Positions 7,046-13,768 are shown, counted from the first letter of the stretch. The stretch is DNA of 14,745 nucleotides from an uncultured Roseateles sp. (GCA_946886855.1 CAMPJJ010000121.1:1-14745), one strand, 5' to 3'. Program-made: numbers and translations. Notes: generated from the sequence alone by a model not told the origin.

Positions 7046-7747
7046 ATGACTTCGACCCCGTCCCGTCCGCTCGCCACCGTTCGCGCGTCGCTGCGCGCCA
7101 CCGCGGCCGCCGCGCTGATCGTCGGCGCGCCGATGGCGCTGACCGGTTGCGGCTACAACGAGTTCCAGAGCCTGGACGAACAGGTCAACGCGAGCTGGTC
7201 CGAGGTGCTCAGCCAGTACCAGCGCCGCAGCGACCTGATCCCGAACATCGTCAACACGGTCAAGGGCGAGGCCAACTTCGAGCAGGACACCTTGACCAAG
7301 GTCGTCGAGGCCCGCGCCAAGGCCACCAGCATCCAGGTCACGCCCGAACTGGCGCGCGACCCGGCCGCGCTGCAGAAGTTCCAGGCCGCGCAGGGCGAGC
7401 TCTCCGGCGCGCTGAGCCGGCTGATGGTGGTCAGCGAACGCTATCCGCAGCTGCAGGCCAACCAGGGCTTCCGCGACCTGCGCGTGCAACTGGAGGGCAC
7501 GGAGAACCGCATCACCGTCGCCCGCAACCGTTACATCAAGTCGGTGCAGGACTACAACGTGCTGACCCGCCGCTTCCCGACCAACCTGACGGCAAAGGTC
7601 TTCGGCTACGACACCAAGCCCAACTTCACCGTGCAGAACGAGGCCGCGATCTCCGCGCCGCCGACGGTGAGCTTCGACAAGCCGGCCACGGCGCCCGCCG
7701 CCACGACGCCGGCACCGGCCCCGGCGGCCTCGCCCGCGTCGAACTGA
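7046..7747 (+). CDS. lemA: LemA family lipoprotein
   Basis: 233 aa. The N-terminus has an Arg-containing start, a hydrophobic stretch (about 19-32) and a lipobox LTGC, making C35 the probable lipidated residue. The LemA domain follows: [19 protein letters not shown] (37-55), then [18 protein letters not shown] (58-74), which is the family hallmark, then long helices to about residue 175 and the [13 protein letters not shown] segment (176-188). The tail from about 211 is Ala/Pro/Thr-rich and probably disordered. The start ATG at 7046 is fixed by GGAGGA about 8 nt upstream; earlier in-frame ATGs lack such a site. The family is widespread and envelope-associated, and its molecular function is poorly defined. 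It is the first gene of a three-gene operon with two TPM-domain genes, a common association of this family. Confidence 0.93.
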   Translation: MTSTPSRPLATVRASLRATAAAALIVGAPMALTGCGYNEFQSLDEQVNASWSEVLSQYQRRSDLIPNIVNTVKGEANFEQDTLTKVVEARAKATSIQVTPELARDPAALQKFQAAQGELSGALSRLMVVSERYPQLQANQGFRDLRVQLEGTENRITVARNRYIKSVQDYNVLTRRFPTNLTAKVFGYDTKPNFTVQNEAAISAPPTVSFDKPATAPAATTPAPAPAASPASN

Positions 7748-7757
7748 GGCCCCGCGC

Positions 7758-8786
7758 ATGCGGGCGGCCTCGCTCCCGTCTCCGTTGCCGTTGCTGCTCC
7801 GGCACTGGTCACGATCCCTGTCGCGACCGCTGTCCCGGTTCCTGGCGCTGGTCTTCTTCGGGCTGCTGATGGGCCTGGGCATGCTGCCGCGGGCGCGCGC
7901 GCAGGACGTCCAGCCGGTACCGCCGCTCAGCGGCCGCGTGATCGACCAGACCGGGACCTTGAACGCCGCGCAGCGCGAGGCGCTCGATGCGAAGCTCGCC
8001 GCCTTCGAGCGCGAGGCCGGTCCGCAGATCGTGGTGCTGATGGTGCGCACGACCGCGCCGGAGGACATCGCCGCCTTCGCGCAACGGCTCGGCGACCAGT
8101 GGAAGATCGGCCGGCGCGATGTCGGCGACGGGCTGCTGATCGTGGTCGCGAAGGACGACCGGCGCATCAACATCCAGACCGCGAAGGCGCTCGAAGGCGC
8201 GGTGCCCGACCTGGCCGCGCGACAGATCATCGAACGCGACATCACGCCGGCGTTCAAGGCCGGCGACTATGCCGGCGGCCTCAACCGCGGGATCGACGCG
8301 CTGCAGGCGCGCATCCGAGGCGAGCACCTGCCGGCGCCGACGCAGCAGCCGGCGAAGTCCGCCGCCGGCCACCACATCGACATCGGCGAGATCGCCATGA
8401 TCGCGTTCCTCGGCGTGCCGCTGGTGGGCGCGCTGCTGACCTCGATCTTCGGCCGCAAGATCGGCAGCCTGTTCACCGGCGTCGGCGCGGGGGCCGTCGG
8501 CTGGAGTCTGAGCAACAGCCTGCTGCTGGGCGCCGGCGCGGCCGTCGCATCGCTGATCCTGGTCGGCGTGCTCGGCATCGGCGCGGCGCGACGACGCAGC
8601 GCGAGCCCCTCCTCCGGCGGCTACCGGCGCAGCGCGCACGGGTCGGGCGGCATCGCGCCGCCCATCATCTGGGGCGGCGGTGGTGGCAGTGGCGGCGGCA
8701 ACTGGGGCGGCGGCAGCGACGGCGGCGGTTTCTCGTCCGGCGGCGGTGGCGACTTCGGCGGCGGCGGCGCCTCGGGAGACTGGTGA
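7758..8786 (+). CDS. TPM-domain membrane protein, YgcG-like, with Gly-rich tail
   Basis: 342 aa. A signal peptide or anchor ends near ARAQD (47-50). A TPM domain follows at about 56-186: [24 protein letters not shown] opens it in two adjoining segments, GPQIVVLMV (88-96) and [26 protein letters not shown] span the core, and [15 protein letters not shown] (166-180) closes it. Then come two hydrophobic regions (about 211-231 and 240-275) and a Gly/Ser-rich C-terminal tail (about 287-342) ending GGGGASGDW, typical of this family. The TPM domain should lie in the periplasm. It is thought to be a structural or phosphatase-like fold; plant TLP18.3-type members assist photosystem II repair, and the bacterial role is unclear. 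The gene starts 10 nt after lemA and overlaps the next gene by one base (TGATG), so the three genes form one operon. The glycine tail comes from GGC-rich DNA at about 8671-8780. Confidence 0.9.
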   Translation: MRAASLPSPLPLLLRHWSRSLSRPLSRFLALVFFGLLMGLGMLPRARAQDVQPVPPLSGRVIDQTGTLNAAQREALDAKLAAFEREAGPQIVVLMVRTTAPEDIAAFAQRLGDQWKIGRRDVGDGLLIVVAKDDRRINIQTAKALEGAVPDLAARQIIERDITPAFKAGDYAGGLNRGIDALQARIRGEHLPAPTQQPAKSAAGHHIDIGEIAMIAFLGVPLVGALLTSIFGRKIGSLFTGVGAGAVGWSLSNSLLLGAGAAVASLILVGVLGIGAARRRSASPSSGGYRRSAHGSGGIAPPIIWGGGGGSGGGNWGGGSDGGGFSSGGGGDFGGGGASGDW

Positions 8787-9334
8787 TGGAAGGACCGAGC
8801 GATTCCGACGTCCGCCGCACCGGTGACACGAGCCGGCTCGGACGCTTCTTCCGCCACCGCTTCTGGGACGAGGCCGACGTGCGGCGGGTCCTGCCCGAGA
8901 CGGCGCTGGCCCGCTTGTCAGCGCGCGTCACCCAGAGCGAGCTGAGCCACGCCGGCGAGATCCGCCTGTGCGTGGAAGCCAGCCTGCCGATCAGCTACCT
9001 GTGGCGCGGACTCACGGCGCGGCAGCGCGCGCTGGCGCTGTTCGGCAAGCTGCGCGTGTGGGACACGGAGCACAACAACGGCGTGCTCATCTATCTGCTG
9101 CTCGCGGAGCACGCGATCGAGATCGTCGCGGACCGCGGGCTGAACCGGCGCGTCAACGCGGCGCAGTGGCAGCCCATCGTCGACGGTCTGCGGCAATCGC
9201 TGCGCGGCGGGCAGTTCGAGCAGGGACTGATGGAGGCGATCCGCGCCGTCGAAGCGCTGCTGGCGCAACACTTCCCGCCCGAGGCGGGCGGCGTGCCGCG
9301 CAATGAGCTGCCTGACGCCGTCGTCGTGTTGTAG
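8786..9334 (+). CDS. TPM-domain protein without signal peptide
   Basis: 182 aa. There is no signal peptide and no clear membrane helix. The N-terminus is Arg-rich (RLGRFFRHRFWDEADVRRV, 18-36). The core resembles the short TPM-domain proteins that accompany LemA: ALARLSARVTQSELSHAGEIRLCVE (40-64) as first helix and strand, ALFGKLRVWDTEHNNGVLIYLLLAEHAIEIVADRGL (84-119, written here as one conserved block of strand-turn-strand), and QWQPIVDGLRQSLRGGQFEQGLMEAI (127-152). The TEHNNGVLIYL part matches the conserved TPM core. The gene starts in the stop codon of the preceding gene (TGATG) with GGGAGA 8-9 nt upstream, so translation is probably coupled. It is likely a cytosolic or inner-membrane-peripheral partner of the LemA/TPM system (inference); biochemical function unknown. 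Confidence 0.88.
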   Translation: MEGPSDSDVRRTGDTSRLGRFFRHRFWDEADVRRVLPETALARLSARVTQSELSHAGEIRLCVEASLPISYLWRGLTARQRALALFGKLRVWDTEHNNGVLIYLLLAEHAIEIVADRGLNRRVNAAQWQPIVDGLRQSLRGGQFEQGLMEAIRAVEALLAQHFPPEAGGVPRNELPDAVVVL

Positions 9335-9346
9335 CGTCTTTCTTCG

Positions 9347-9373
9347 ACTGCCAGGGTCGGCGGCGGTGGCAGT
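9347..9373. terminator. Possible weak bidirectional terminator between convergent genes
   Basis: An inverted repeat, ACTGCCA (9347-9353) and TGGCAGT (9367-9373), lies in the 55-nt gap between the TPM-domain gene and the PPK2 gene, which converge. The stem is 7 bp with a 13-nt GC-rich loop. There is no U-tract on either side, so it is not a standard intrinsic terminator; termination here may need Rho. Confidence 0.25.
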
Positions 9374-9389
9374 GCGACACCCCGCGCCG

Positions 9390-10259
9390 TCAGAGGCTCT
9401 TGATCGGCTTGAGCTTCCAACCGAAGCGCTCTTCCTTCAGTCCGCCGGCCACCGGCGGGAATTCAAGCGGCTTGGCCGGCAAGGTCACGTCCGGCAGGTG
9501 GTCCAGCAGATGGCGGATCAGCGTCAGCCGGCCTCGCCGCTGGTCGTTGAAGTCGACCAGGGTCCACGGCGCCTGCTTCGTGTGGGTGTGCTCCAGCATG
9601 CGGTCGCGCGCGCGGCCGTAGTCCTCGTAGTGCTGGCGCGCCTCGAGGTCGATGGGGGAGAGCTTCCACTGCTTGAGCGGATCTTCGGCGCGCTCGGCGA
9701 AGCGCTCTTCCTGAAGCGGCTGATCGACCGTCAGCCAGTACTTGAACAGCAACACGCCGTCGTCGACGAGCAGTCGCTCCAGCACGGGCGCCTGCTTCAG
9801 GAAATCTTCGGTCTGCTGCGGGGTGCAGAAGCCCATCACCGCCTCCACGCCGGCGCGGTTGTACCAGCTGCGGTCGAAGAGCACGATCTCCCCCGCGGAC
9901 GGCAGGTGCGTCATGTAGCGCTGGAAGTACCACTCGCCCTGTTCGCGCTCGCTGGGCTTGCCCAGCGCGACGGTGCGGCACTGGCGCGGGTTCAGCGTCT
10001 CGGAGATCGCGCTGATGACACCGCCCTTGCCGGCGGTATCGCGACCTTCCACGATGACCAGCAGCCGCTTGCGCGTGTGTTGCAGCCAGCGCGCGAGGTT
10101 GTTGAGCTCGACCTGCATGGGCTGCAGGCGGTCCAGGTAGTCCGACTTCGAGAGCTTGCCGTTCTTGCCGCCCTTGTCGCCGTTCTTCGCCTTGCCATTC
10201 TTCGCATCGACCTTCTCGTCGTTGCGCTTGTCACCGTTCTTGGACTTCTTGTCGGCCAT
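9390..10259 (-). CDS. ppk2: Polyphosphate kinase 2 family protein
   Basis: 289 aa. PPK2 enzymes transfer phosphate between polyphosphate and nucleotides, mostly to make NDP or NTP from polyphosphate. Seen: Walker A EGRDTAGKGG (71-80), Walker B LFDRSWYNRAGVE (127-139), the GEWYFQRYMTHLP lid-side segment (108-120), KYWLTVD (173-179), and the C-terminal block WTLVDFNDQRRGRL (232-245). Length and motifs fit single-domain PPK2, most like class I (NDP-phosphorylating), but the class is inferred. The first roughly 36 residues are an unusual low-complexity tail of repeated Lys-Asn-Gly-Asp/Lys units. The start chosen is ATG 10259, with GGAG about 6 nt upstream; the frame opens earlier, at 10313, without support. 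It lies 57 nt after the mutarotase stop on the same strand, so the two are probably co-transcribed. Confidence 0.93.
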   Translation of the reverse strand: MADKKSKNGDKRNDEKVDAKNGKAKNGDKGGKNGKLSKSDYLDRLQPMQVELNNLARWLQHTRKRLLVIVEGRDTAGKGGVISAISETLNPRQCRTVALGKPSEREQGEWYFQRYMTHLPSAGEIVLFDRSWYNRAGVEAVMGFCTPQQTEDFLKQAPVLERLLVDDGVLLFKYWLTVDQPLQEERFAERAEDPLKQWKLSPIDLEARQHYEDYGRARDRMLEHTHTKQAPWTLVDFNDQRRGRLTLIRHLLDHLPDVTLPAKPLEFPPVAGGLKEERFGWKLKPIKSL

Positions 10260-10316
10260 GCTGGCTCCGTGCCGTGAAGGACGGGCCAGCTTACCGCGCA
10301 TCGCTGCCGCCAACGA

Positions 10317-11162
10317 TCAGAGCAGCTCCAGCGTCTGCATCCCCGCCCAGGTCTCGCCCGGCGGCAGCTCGACGGGCTTGAGCACCTGCGCGGCCTCGAC
10401 GCACAGCATCTGCTTCCAGCCGCCTTCGGGCATGTCGGCCAGGGCGTCGCCCTTCTCCTGGCCGGGATTCCAGACCACGGCATCGGTGAAGCCCTGCTGG
10501 CGGATCGCGACGCGGCGGTCGCCGTCGCGCAGGGTCAGGTCGTGCTTCGCGTCCTGGTAGATGCGGTCCATCTCGCCGTCCAGGCGCAGCAGGTCCTCGT
10601 GCTGGGTACCGGCGCGCTCGGCGGCCGAGTCCCAGTACGCCAGACCGGACAAGCCCTGCACGGACGCCGACATGATCTGCGTCAGCCGCAGGTAGGTGTG
10701 CAGCGCGGCCGTGAAGGACAAGGGCGCCTCGCCCTTGTTCTCGCACGCAAGCTCGATCTGCAGGACGCGGCCGGCGATGCGGATGCTGATCTCGGCCTCG
10801 AAGGCATGCGGCCACACCATGCGGGTGGCGTTGTCGTCGGTCAGGCGCAGGACGGCGAGCGCGTCCTCCTTGCCCGACTCGGCGCTCACCAGCTGCCAGG
10901 GCTTGCCGCGCGCGAAGCCGTGGCGCTGCAGCGGTCCCCGGGTCGCGAACTGCGGAAAGATCACCGGCACGCCGCCGCGGATCGCCTGGCCGGTGGCGAA
11001 GGCGCTCCTGGGGGACAGGAAGAGCTGTTCGTCGGCGCCGGCGGGCACCCACGACACCAGGTGGGCGCCGTGCAGCAGCAGCGTCGCGCGGGCGCCGCCG
11101 GGCGCGCGGAGTTCAAGGGCTTCGAGGCCCTGGTGGCGGGTGATGGCGATCGGAGTGGTCAT
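10317..11162 (-). CDS. D-hexose-6-phosphate mutarotase (glucose-6-phosphate 1-epimerase, YeaD-like)
   Basis: 281 aa. Aldose-1-epimerase superfamily; family members interconvert alpha and beta anomers of hexose-6-phosphates in the cytosol. Seen: HGAHLVSWVPAG (31-42), the phosphate-side IRGGVPVIFPQF (61-72), the RHGFAR motif with H81, the second conserved histidine in ALHTYLR (H155), TDAVVWNPG (226-234), and a C-terminal glutamate in LCVEAAQV (E256), the expected catalytic base. The start is ATG 11162, which matches the family N-terminus. An in-frame ATG 21 nt upstream would be translated through a terminator U-tract and is unlikely. No good Shine-Dalgarno sequence is visible, only GAG close to the ATG. 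A strong intrinsic terminator ends 4 nt before the start codon, so the gene must rely on read-through, an overlapping promoter, or conditional anti-termination. Confidence 0.92.
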   Translation of the reverse strand: MTTPIAITRHQGLEALELRAPGGARATLLLHGAHLVSWVPAGADEQLFLSPRSAFATGQAIRGGVPVIFPQFATRGPLQRHGFARGKPWQLVSAESGKEDALAVLRLTDDNATRMVWPHAFEAEISIRIAGRVLQIELACENKGEAPLSFTAALHTYLRLTQIMSASVQGLSGLAYWDSAAERAGTQHEDLLRLDGEMDRIYQDAKHDLTLRDGDRRVAIRQQGFTDAVVWNPGQEKGDALADMPEGGWKQMLCVEAAQVLKPVELPPGETWAGMQTLELL

Positions 11163-11166
11163 GCTC

Positions 11167-11201
11167 AAAAAGAAAAAACCCACCGGCGCGAACCGGTGGG
11201 T
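11167..11201 (-). terminator. Strong rho-independent terminator of the lipoprotein operon
   Basis: On the minus strand a perfect 9-bp stem ACCCACCGG/CCGGTGGGT (11201-11193 with 11186-11178) has a 6-nt loop TTCGCG and is followed at once by a U-tract of six, a C, then five more U residues (the stem's last pair uses the first U). It lies about 55 nt after the stop of the DUF799-like gene and just before the mutarotase start. There is no U-tract on the plus strand, so it acts on minus-strand transcripts only. Confidence 0.88.
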
Positions 11202-11256
11202 GGCCGACCCGCCGGCCGCTCAGGGCCGTCGGGTTCCAGGGTTCTTGACGAAGCCC

Positions 11257-11919
11257 TTAGTTTTTCACAACCGGACGCGCCCGCGGTCCGGGCAGCAGCC
11301 CGTTGGGGGCGGTGACCAGACGGTTGCCCGCCAGGCTCGCGATCTGGAAGCTGCGATCGGACAGGTTGGCGGCGATCTGGTCCACCACCGCCTTCACCAG
11401 CAGACCGATCAGGCCGCCCTGGCTGTTGTTGTTCTGCTCGGCGCTGGAGGCGGTCGCCTTGCCTTCCCAGAGCAGCGTGCCGGTGCGGAGGTCGATCAGC
11501 TTGGCCTGCATCTCGACGACGGTCTCGCTCGACAGCACCTTGTAGACCGAGCCGTACTGCTTCACGCCGACATACAGCGCCGCATCGGCGCCGAAGATCT
11601 GGCGCAGCTTGACGGTGTCGATGGTGTGGGCGTCCGACGGCGTCGTGATGCCGTTGGTGCGCAGGGTCTCGTCGACCAGCGTCACCGGCAGCACGTAGTA
11701 GCCGGCTTCGCCCAGCGGCATCGACAGGTTGGACAACACGCCGTAGGTGGCGTTCACGTCCGGCGTGTCGTTGACCGGCGGCAGGACCAGCAGCGAGGCC
11801 GGCCTGGCTTCCTTGAACGCGGTGTAGTCGTAGGGCTTGGGCGGCGCGGCGCAGGCGGTCAGCGCGGCCAGCACGGCCACGGCGCCCACGCGCTTGATCA
11901 GGGACATCAGGGTCGTCAT
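11257..11919 (-). CDS. DUF799 / GNA1162-like lipoprotein
   Basis: 220 aa. A Sec/lipoprotein signal with lipobox LTAC gives C23 as the lipidated cysteine. The mature part matches the DUF799 family known from Neisseria GNA1162: PYDYTAFKEARPASLLVLPPVNDTPDV in two adjoining blocks (about 29-55), YYVLPVTLVDETLRTNG (74-90), IFGADAALYVGVKQYG (108-123), EMQAKLIDLRTGTLLWEG (136-153). The fold is close to that of TolB-N/CsgG-like lipoproteins; the role is thought to be envelope-related and is not firmly known. The start ATG at 11919 has AGGAGA about 9 nt upstream. It is the third gene of the lipoprotein operon, 20 nt after the DUF4810-like gene, and is followed by a strong terminator. Confidence 0.88.
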   Translation of the reverse strand: MTTLMSLIKRVGAVAVLAALTACAAPPKPYDYTAFKEARPASLLVLPPVNDTPDVNATYGVLSNLSMPLGEAGYYVLPVTLVDETLRTNGITTPSDAHTIDTVKLRQIFGADAALYVGVKQYGSVYKVLSSETVVEMQAKLIDLRTGTLLWEGKATASSAEQNNNSQGGLIGLLVKAVVDQIAANLSDRSFQIASLAGNRLVTAPNGLLPGPRARPVVKN

Positions 11920-11939
11920 GGTGTCTTTCTCCTGCACGC

Positions 11940-12356
11940 TCAGACGCCGCTCGAGGCCTTGGCGGGCGCGGCGGCCGCTGCGGCGGCGGTCTTCTCCGAG
12001 GGCTTCTTCAGCAGGAAGTCCACGTAGCCGGCGGACTCGGGGAACAGCGCGCGTTCGGCTTCCAGATGCGCGCGGGCGGCGTCGTCGTTGCCGACCTTCG
12101 CGTACAGCAGCGCCAGGTGGCCGTGCAGGCCGGGAGGCGTCGCTTCGTTGGCCGCCTTGTTCTTGATCAACTGCGATTCCAGCTGCGTGATCTGGTCGCC
12201 GGGCGTCGCGCCGTTGGTCTTGAAGTACTGGTAGACGCTGCTCTGGTAGCCGCTCCACTGGTACAGCGGCTTCTGCGGCGTGCCGCAGGCGGTCAGCAAG
12301 GCGGCCACGGCCGCGAGGGCGCTCACGCGGAGCGCGCGGGTCATGCGGAGGCTCAT
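11940..12356 (-). CDS. DUF4810-like lipoprotein with TPR-like segment
   Basis: 138 aa. The signal peptide has lipobox LTAC, giving C24 as the lipidated cysteine. The mature part begins GTPQKPLYQWSGYQSSVYQYF, read in two short blocks at 25-45, a hallmark of the DUF4810 family. It has a helix-turn-helix region PGLHGHLALLYAKVGNDDAA (74-93) that resembles one TPR unit, and an Ala/Lys-rich tail. The start ATG at 12356 has GGAGA about 8 nt upstream; a second Met four residues later is less well placed. The gene lies 14 nt after the CsgG-like gene and 20 nt before the DUF799-like gene. Members of these three families are often encoded together, so a joint outer-membrane or trans-envelope complex is the likely setting (inference). 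Function unknown. Confidence 0.85.
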   Translation of the reverse strand: MSLRMTRALRVSALAAVAALLTACGTPQKPLYQWSGYQSSVYQYFKTNGATPGDQITQLESQLIKNKAANEATPPGLHGHLALLYAKVGNDDAARAHLEAERALFPESAGYVDFLLKKPSEKTAAAAAAAPAKASSGV

Positions 12357-12370
12357 GATCGGTCTCCGGT

Positions 12371-13060
12371 TCAGCGGGCGGCTTGCGGCTTCCAGGCACC
12401 GCTGTCGATGCCGGCGACCATCGTGTTGACGGCCTCCTTGATGGCCAGGTCCAGGACCTTGCCGTTCAGCGTCGCGTCGTAGCTGGCGGTGCTGCCGAAG
12501 CCGACGATCTCGCGGGTCGACAGCTCGTACTCGCCGGCGCCCTGCGCGGAATACACGACCTCGGAGGTCTGGCTGTTGACGATGTTCAGCGTCACCTTGG
12601 CATAGGCGATCTGCTTCTTGCCGCGGCCCAGCACGCCGAAGAGCGCCTGGTCGCCGACTTCCTTGCGGCCGAACTCGGTCACCGAGCCGGTCACCAGGAA
12701 ATCCGCGCCCTTGATGGCCAGGTTGCTGTTCTTGAACTTGGCTTCCTGCCGCGCCTCGTCGAGGTTGTCGCGGTCCAGCACGCTGAAGCGGTTGGTCTGC
12801 TGCAGATGCGCCACGAGGATCGACTTCGACTGGTTGCCCAGGCGGTCGATGGCGTCGGCGAACATGCCGCGCATGAAGCTGGAGCGGTTCTCGAACTTGC
12901 CGACGGCGATCGGGGCGCGCTGGCCCTGGTACTGGGCCGGCGGCGGCGTGGTGGCGCGCGGCACTTCGATGCTGCGGGACTGTTCGGTGGCGGCGCAGCC
13001 GACCAGGGCGGTCAGGGCGAGCGCCAGTGAGGCGCGACGCGCCAGGACGTTGAATGACAT
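12371..13060 (-). CDS. CsgG/HfaB-family lipoprotein
   Basis: 229 aa. The lipoprotein signal has C22 after LVG as the probable lipidated residue. The CsgG-like domain spans about 48-222: IAVGKFENRSSF (51-62), SILVAHLQQTNRFSVLDRDNL (80-100, with the conserved F-x-V-L-D/E-R), ADFLVTGSVTEFG (119-131), AKVTLNIVNSQTSEVVYSAQG (154-174) and a C-terminal helix. CsgG itself (about 277 aa) forms the outer-membrane curli secretion pore; this protein is shorter and there are no curli genes here, so a curli role is not supported. The start ATG at 13060 has an AGGGAG site about 6 nt upstream. It is the first gene of the three-lipoprotein operon. Its leader contains several hairpins and a U6 run next to the ribosome-binding site; no clear promoter was found. 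Confidence 0.87.
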   Translation of the reverse strand: MSFNVLARRASLALALTALVGCAATEQSRSIEVPRATTPPPAQYQGQRAPIAVGKFENRSSFMRGMFADAIDRLGNQSKSILVAHLQQTNRFSVLDRDNLDEARQEAKFKNSNLAIKGADFLVTGSVTEFGRKEVGDQALFGVLGRGKKQIAYAKVTLNIVNSQTSEVVYSAQGAGEYELSTREIVGFGSTASYDATLNGKVLDLAIKEAVNTMVAGIDSGAWKPQAAR

Positions 13061-13072
13061 GGGAACTCCCTC

Positions 13073-13098
13073 AAAAAAGATGCCGGCTTGATGCCGGC
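13073..13098 (-). terminator. Terminator-like hairpin in the csgG-like leader
   Basis: On the minus strand, GCCGGC (13098-13093), loop ATCAA, GCCGGC (13087-13082), then ATC and six U (13078-13073), followed directly by the GAGGGAG ribosome-binding site and the ATG at 13060. The stem is only 6 bp but all G/C. It could be a weak terminator or attenuator for transcription entering the lipoprotein operon, or a leader structure. A three-base gap between stem and U-tract weakens the terminator reading. Confidence 0.4.
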
Positions 13099-13103
13099 TG
13101 CTC

Positions 13104-13144
13104 TCCGGTTCGGACCGGATGTGAGGAGTGTGCGCCATCGCACA
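13104..13144. repeat. Two inverted repeats in the csgG-like gene leader
   Basis: TCCGGT/ACCGGA (13104-13119; 6-bp stem, 4-nt loop) and TGTGCG/CGCACA (13129-13144; 6-bp stem, 4-nt loop). They lie between the atp terminator hairpin and the hairpin next to the csgG-like start. They could be operators for the lipoprotein operon or leader RNA stems; the sequence cannot tell which. Confidence 0.4.
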
Positions 13145-13171
13145 GAGGCGAATCGGCAACTCCGAAAGGAA

Positions 13172-13209
13172 CATCGGCAGGAGTGCGAGTTTTCGCAGTC
13201 CTGCCGATG
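13172..13209 (-). terminator. Long hairpin after atpC, probable terminator of the atp operon
   Basis: Near-perfect inverted repeat: an 11-bp stem CATCGGCAGGA / TCCTGCCGATG, one G-G mismatch, a 5-bp TGCGA/TCGCA stem and a 4-nt loop. It starts 62 nt after the atpC stop. On the minus strand the following bases are TTCCTTTCGG, a U-rich but interrupted tail. It fits the end of the ATP synthase transcript, as terminator or as an mRNA 3' end stabiliser. Confidence 0.65.
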
Positions 13210-13226
13210 CAGTGTGGTGTCCTCGC

Positions 13227-13261
13227 CGCACCGTGCGACCGGTGCGACGTCGGGACCGACG
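13227..13261. repeat. Two adjacent inverted repeats directly downstream of atpC
   Basis: CGCACCG/CGGTGCG (13227-13246; 7-bp stem, 6-nt loop) and CGTCGG/CCGACG (13248-13261; 6-bp stem, 2-nt spacer). They lie in the first 45 nt after the atpC stop, before the long hairpin. Neither has a U-tract. The second has too small a loop for RNA as written, so it may be a DNA palindrome or pair with one fewer base pair. Confidence 0.4.
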
Positions 13262-13270
13262 GGGTTGGGC

Positions 13271-13687
13271 TCAGCGCTTGGCGCGGAACTTCCGCAGGGC
13301 CGCGATCTGCGCGGCCATCGCGGCGAATTCGCTCTGCGCCTTGGCGAAGTCGATGTCGCTCTTGGCGTTCTTCATCGCGTCCTCGGCGGCCTTCTTCGCG
13401 GCCTCGGCACGGGCCTCGTCGAGGTCCTTGCCGCGGATGGCGGTGTCGGCCAGCACGGTCACGACGTCGGGTTGCACTTCCAGCAGACCGCCGGCGACGA
13501 AGACGAACTCTTCATCGCCGTTGGGACGCTGGATGCGCACGGCGCCCGGCTTGATGCGGGTGATCAGCGGGGTGTGCTTGGGCAGGATGCCCAGCTCGCC
13601 GCCTTCGCCCGGCAGCGCCACGAATTTCGCCTCGCCCGAGAAGATCTGCTCTTCCGCCGAGACCACGTTCACGTGGAGGGTTGCCAT
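13271..13687 (-). CDS. atpC: ATP synthase epsilon subunit
   Basis: 138 aa, the normal size. Epsilon is part of the central stalk of F1, couples rotation and inhibits ATP hydrolysis. The N-terminal beta-sandwich (1-85) is clear: [40 protein letters not shown] (27-48, containing the family's GELGI-P-H-PL signature), and the [23 protein letters not shown] block (61-83). The C-terminal part (about 88-138) is two helices rich in Ala/Lys/Glu. The start ATG at 13687 has AAGGAA about 7 nt upstream. It is the last gene of the atp operon, after atpD with an 81-nt spacer that contains a hairpin. It is followed by a long hairpin that is the probable operon terminator. Confidence 0.97.
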   Translation of the reverse strand: MATLHVNVVSAEEQIFSGEAKFVALPGEGGELGILPKHTPLITRIKPGAVRIQRPNGDEEFVFVAGGLLEVQPDVVTVLADTAIRGKDLDEARAEAAKKAAEDAMKNAKSDIDFAKAQSEFAAMAAQIAALRKFRAKR

Positions 13688-13730
13688 TGCGTTTCCTTGA
13701 TCGAGAGGTGGGAAGTCCGGTCAGCTCATC

Positions 13731-13759
13731 GACGGCGGGTCCCGCAGGACCGCGCCGTC
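13731..13759 (-). repeat. Hairpin in the atpD-atpC spacer
   Basis: Inverted repeat GACGGCG (13731-13737) / CGCCGTC (13753-13759), with an inner stem GGTCC/GGACC around a CGCA loop and one bulged G: 12 bp in all. It begins 9 nt after the atpD stop. There is no U-tract following on the minus strand. It could stabilise or process the mRNA and set the ratio of epsilon to beta subunit. Confidence 0.55.
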
Positions 13760-13768
13760 GAACGGGCT

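Noticed and set aside
8671..8785. GGC-rich repetitive DNA that could be taken for a repeat array
   Set aside because: It encodes the Gly-rich C-terminal tail common to YgcG-like TPM proteins. The units are irregular and in frame, with no spacer-repeat pattern, so it is not CRISPR or a mobile repeat.
12371..13060. Curli secretion channel (true CsgG)
   Set aside because: No csgA, csgB, csgE or csgF is visible, the protein is shorter than CsgG, and its partners are DUF4810 and DUF799 lipoproteins. Only family membership is claimed.
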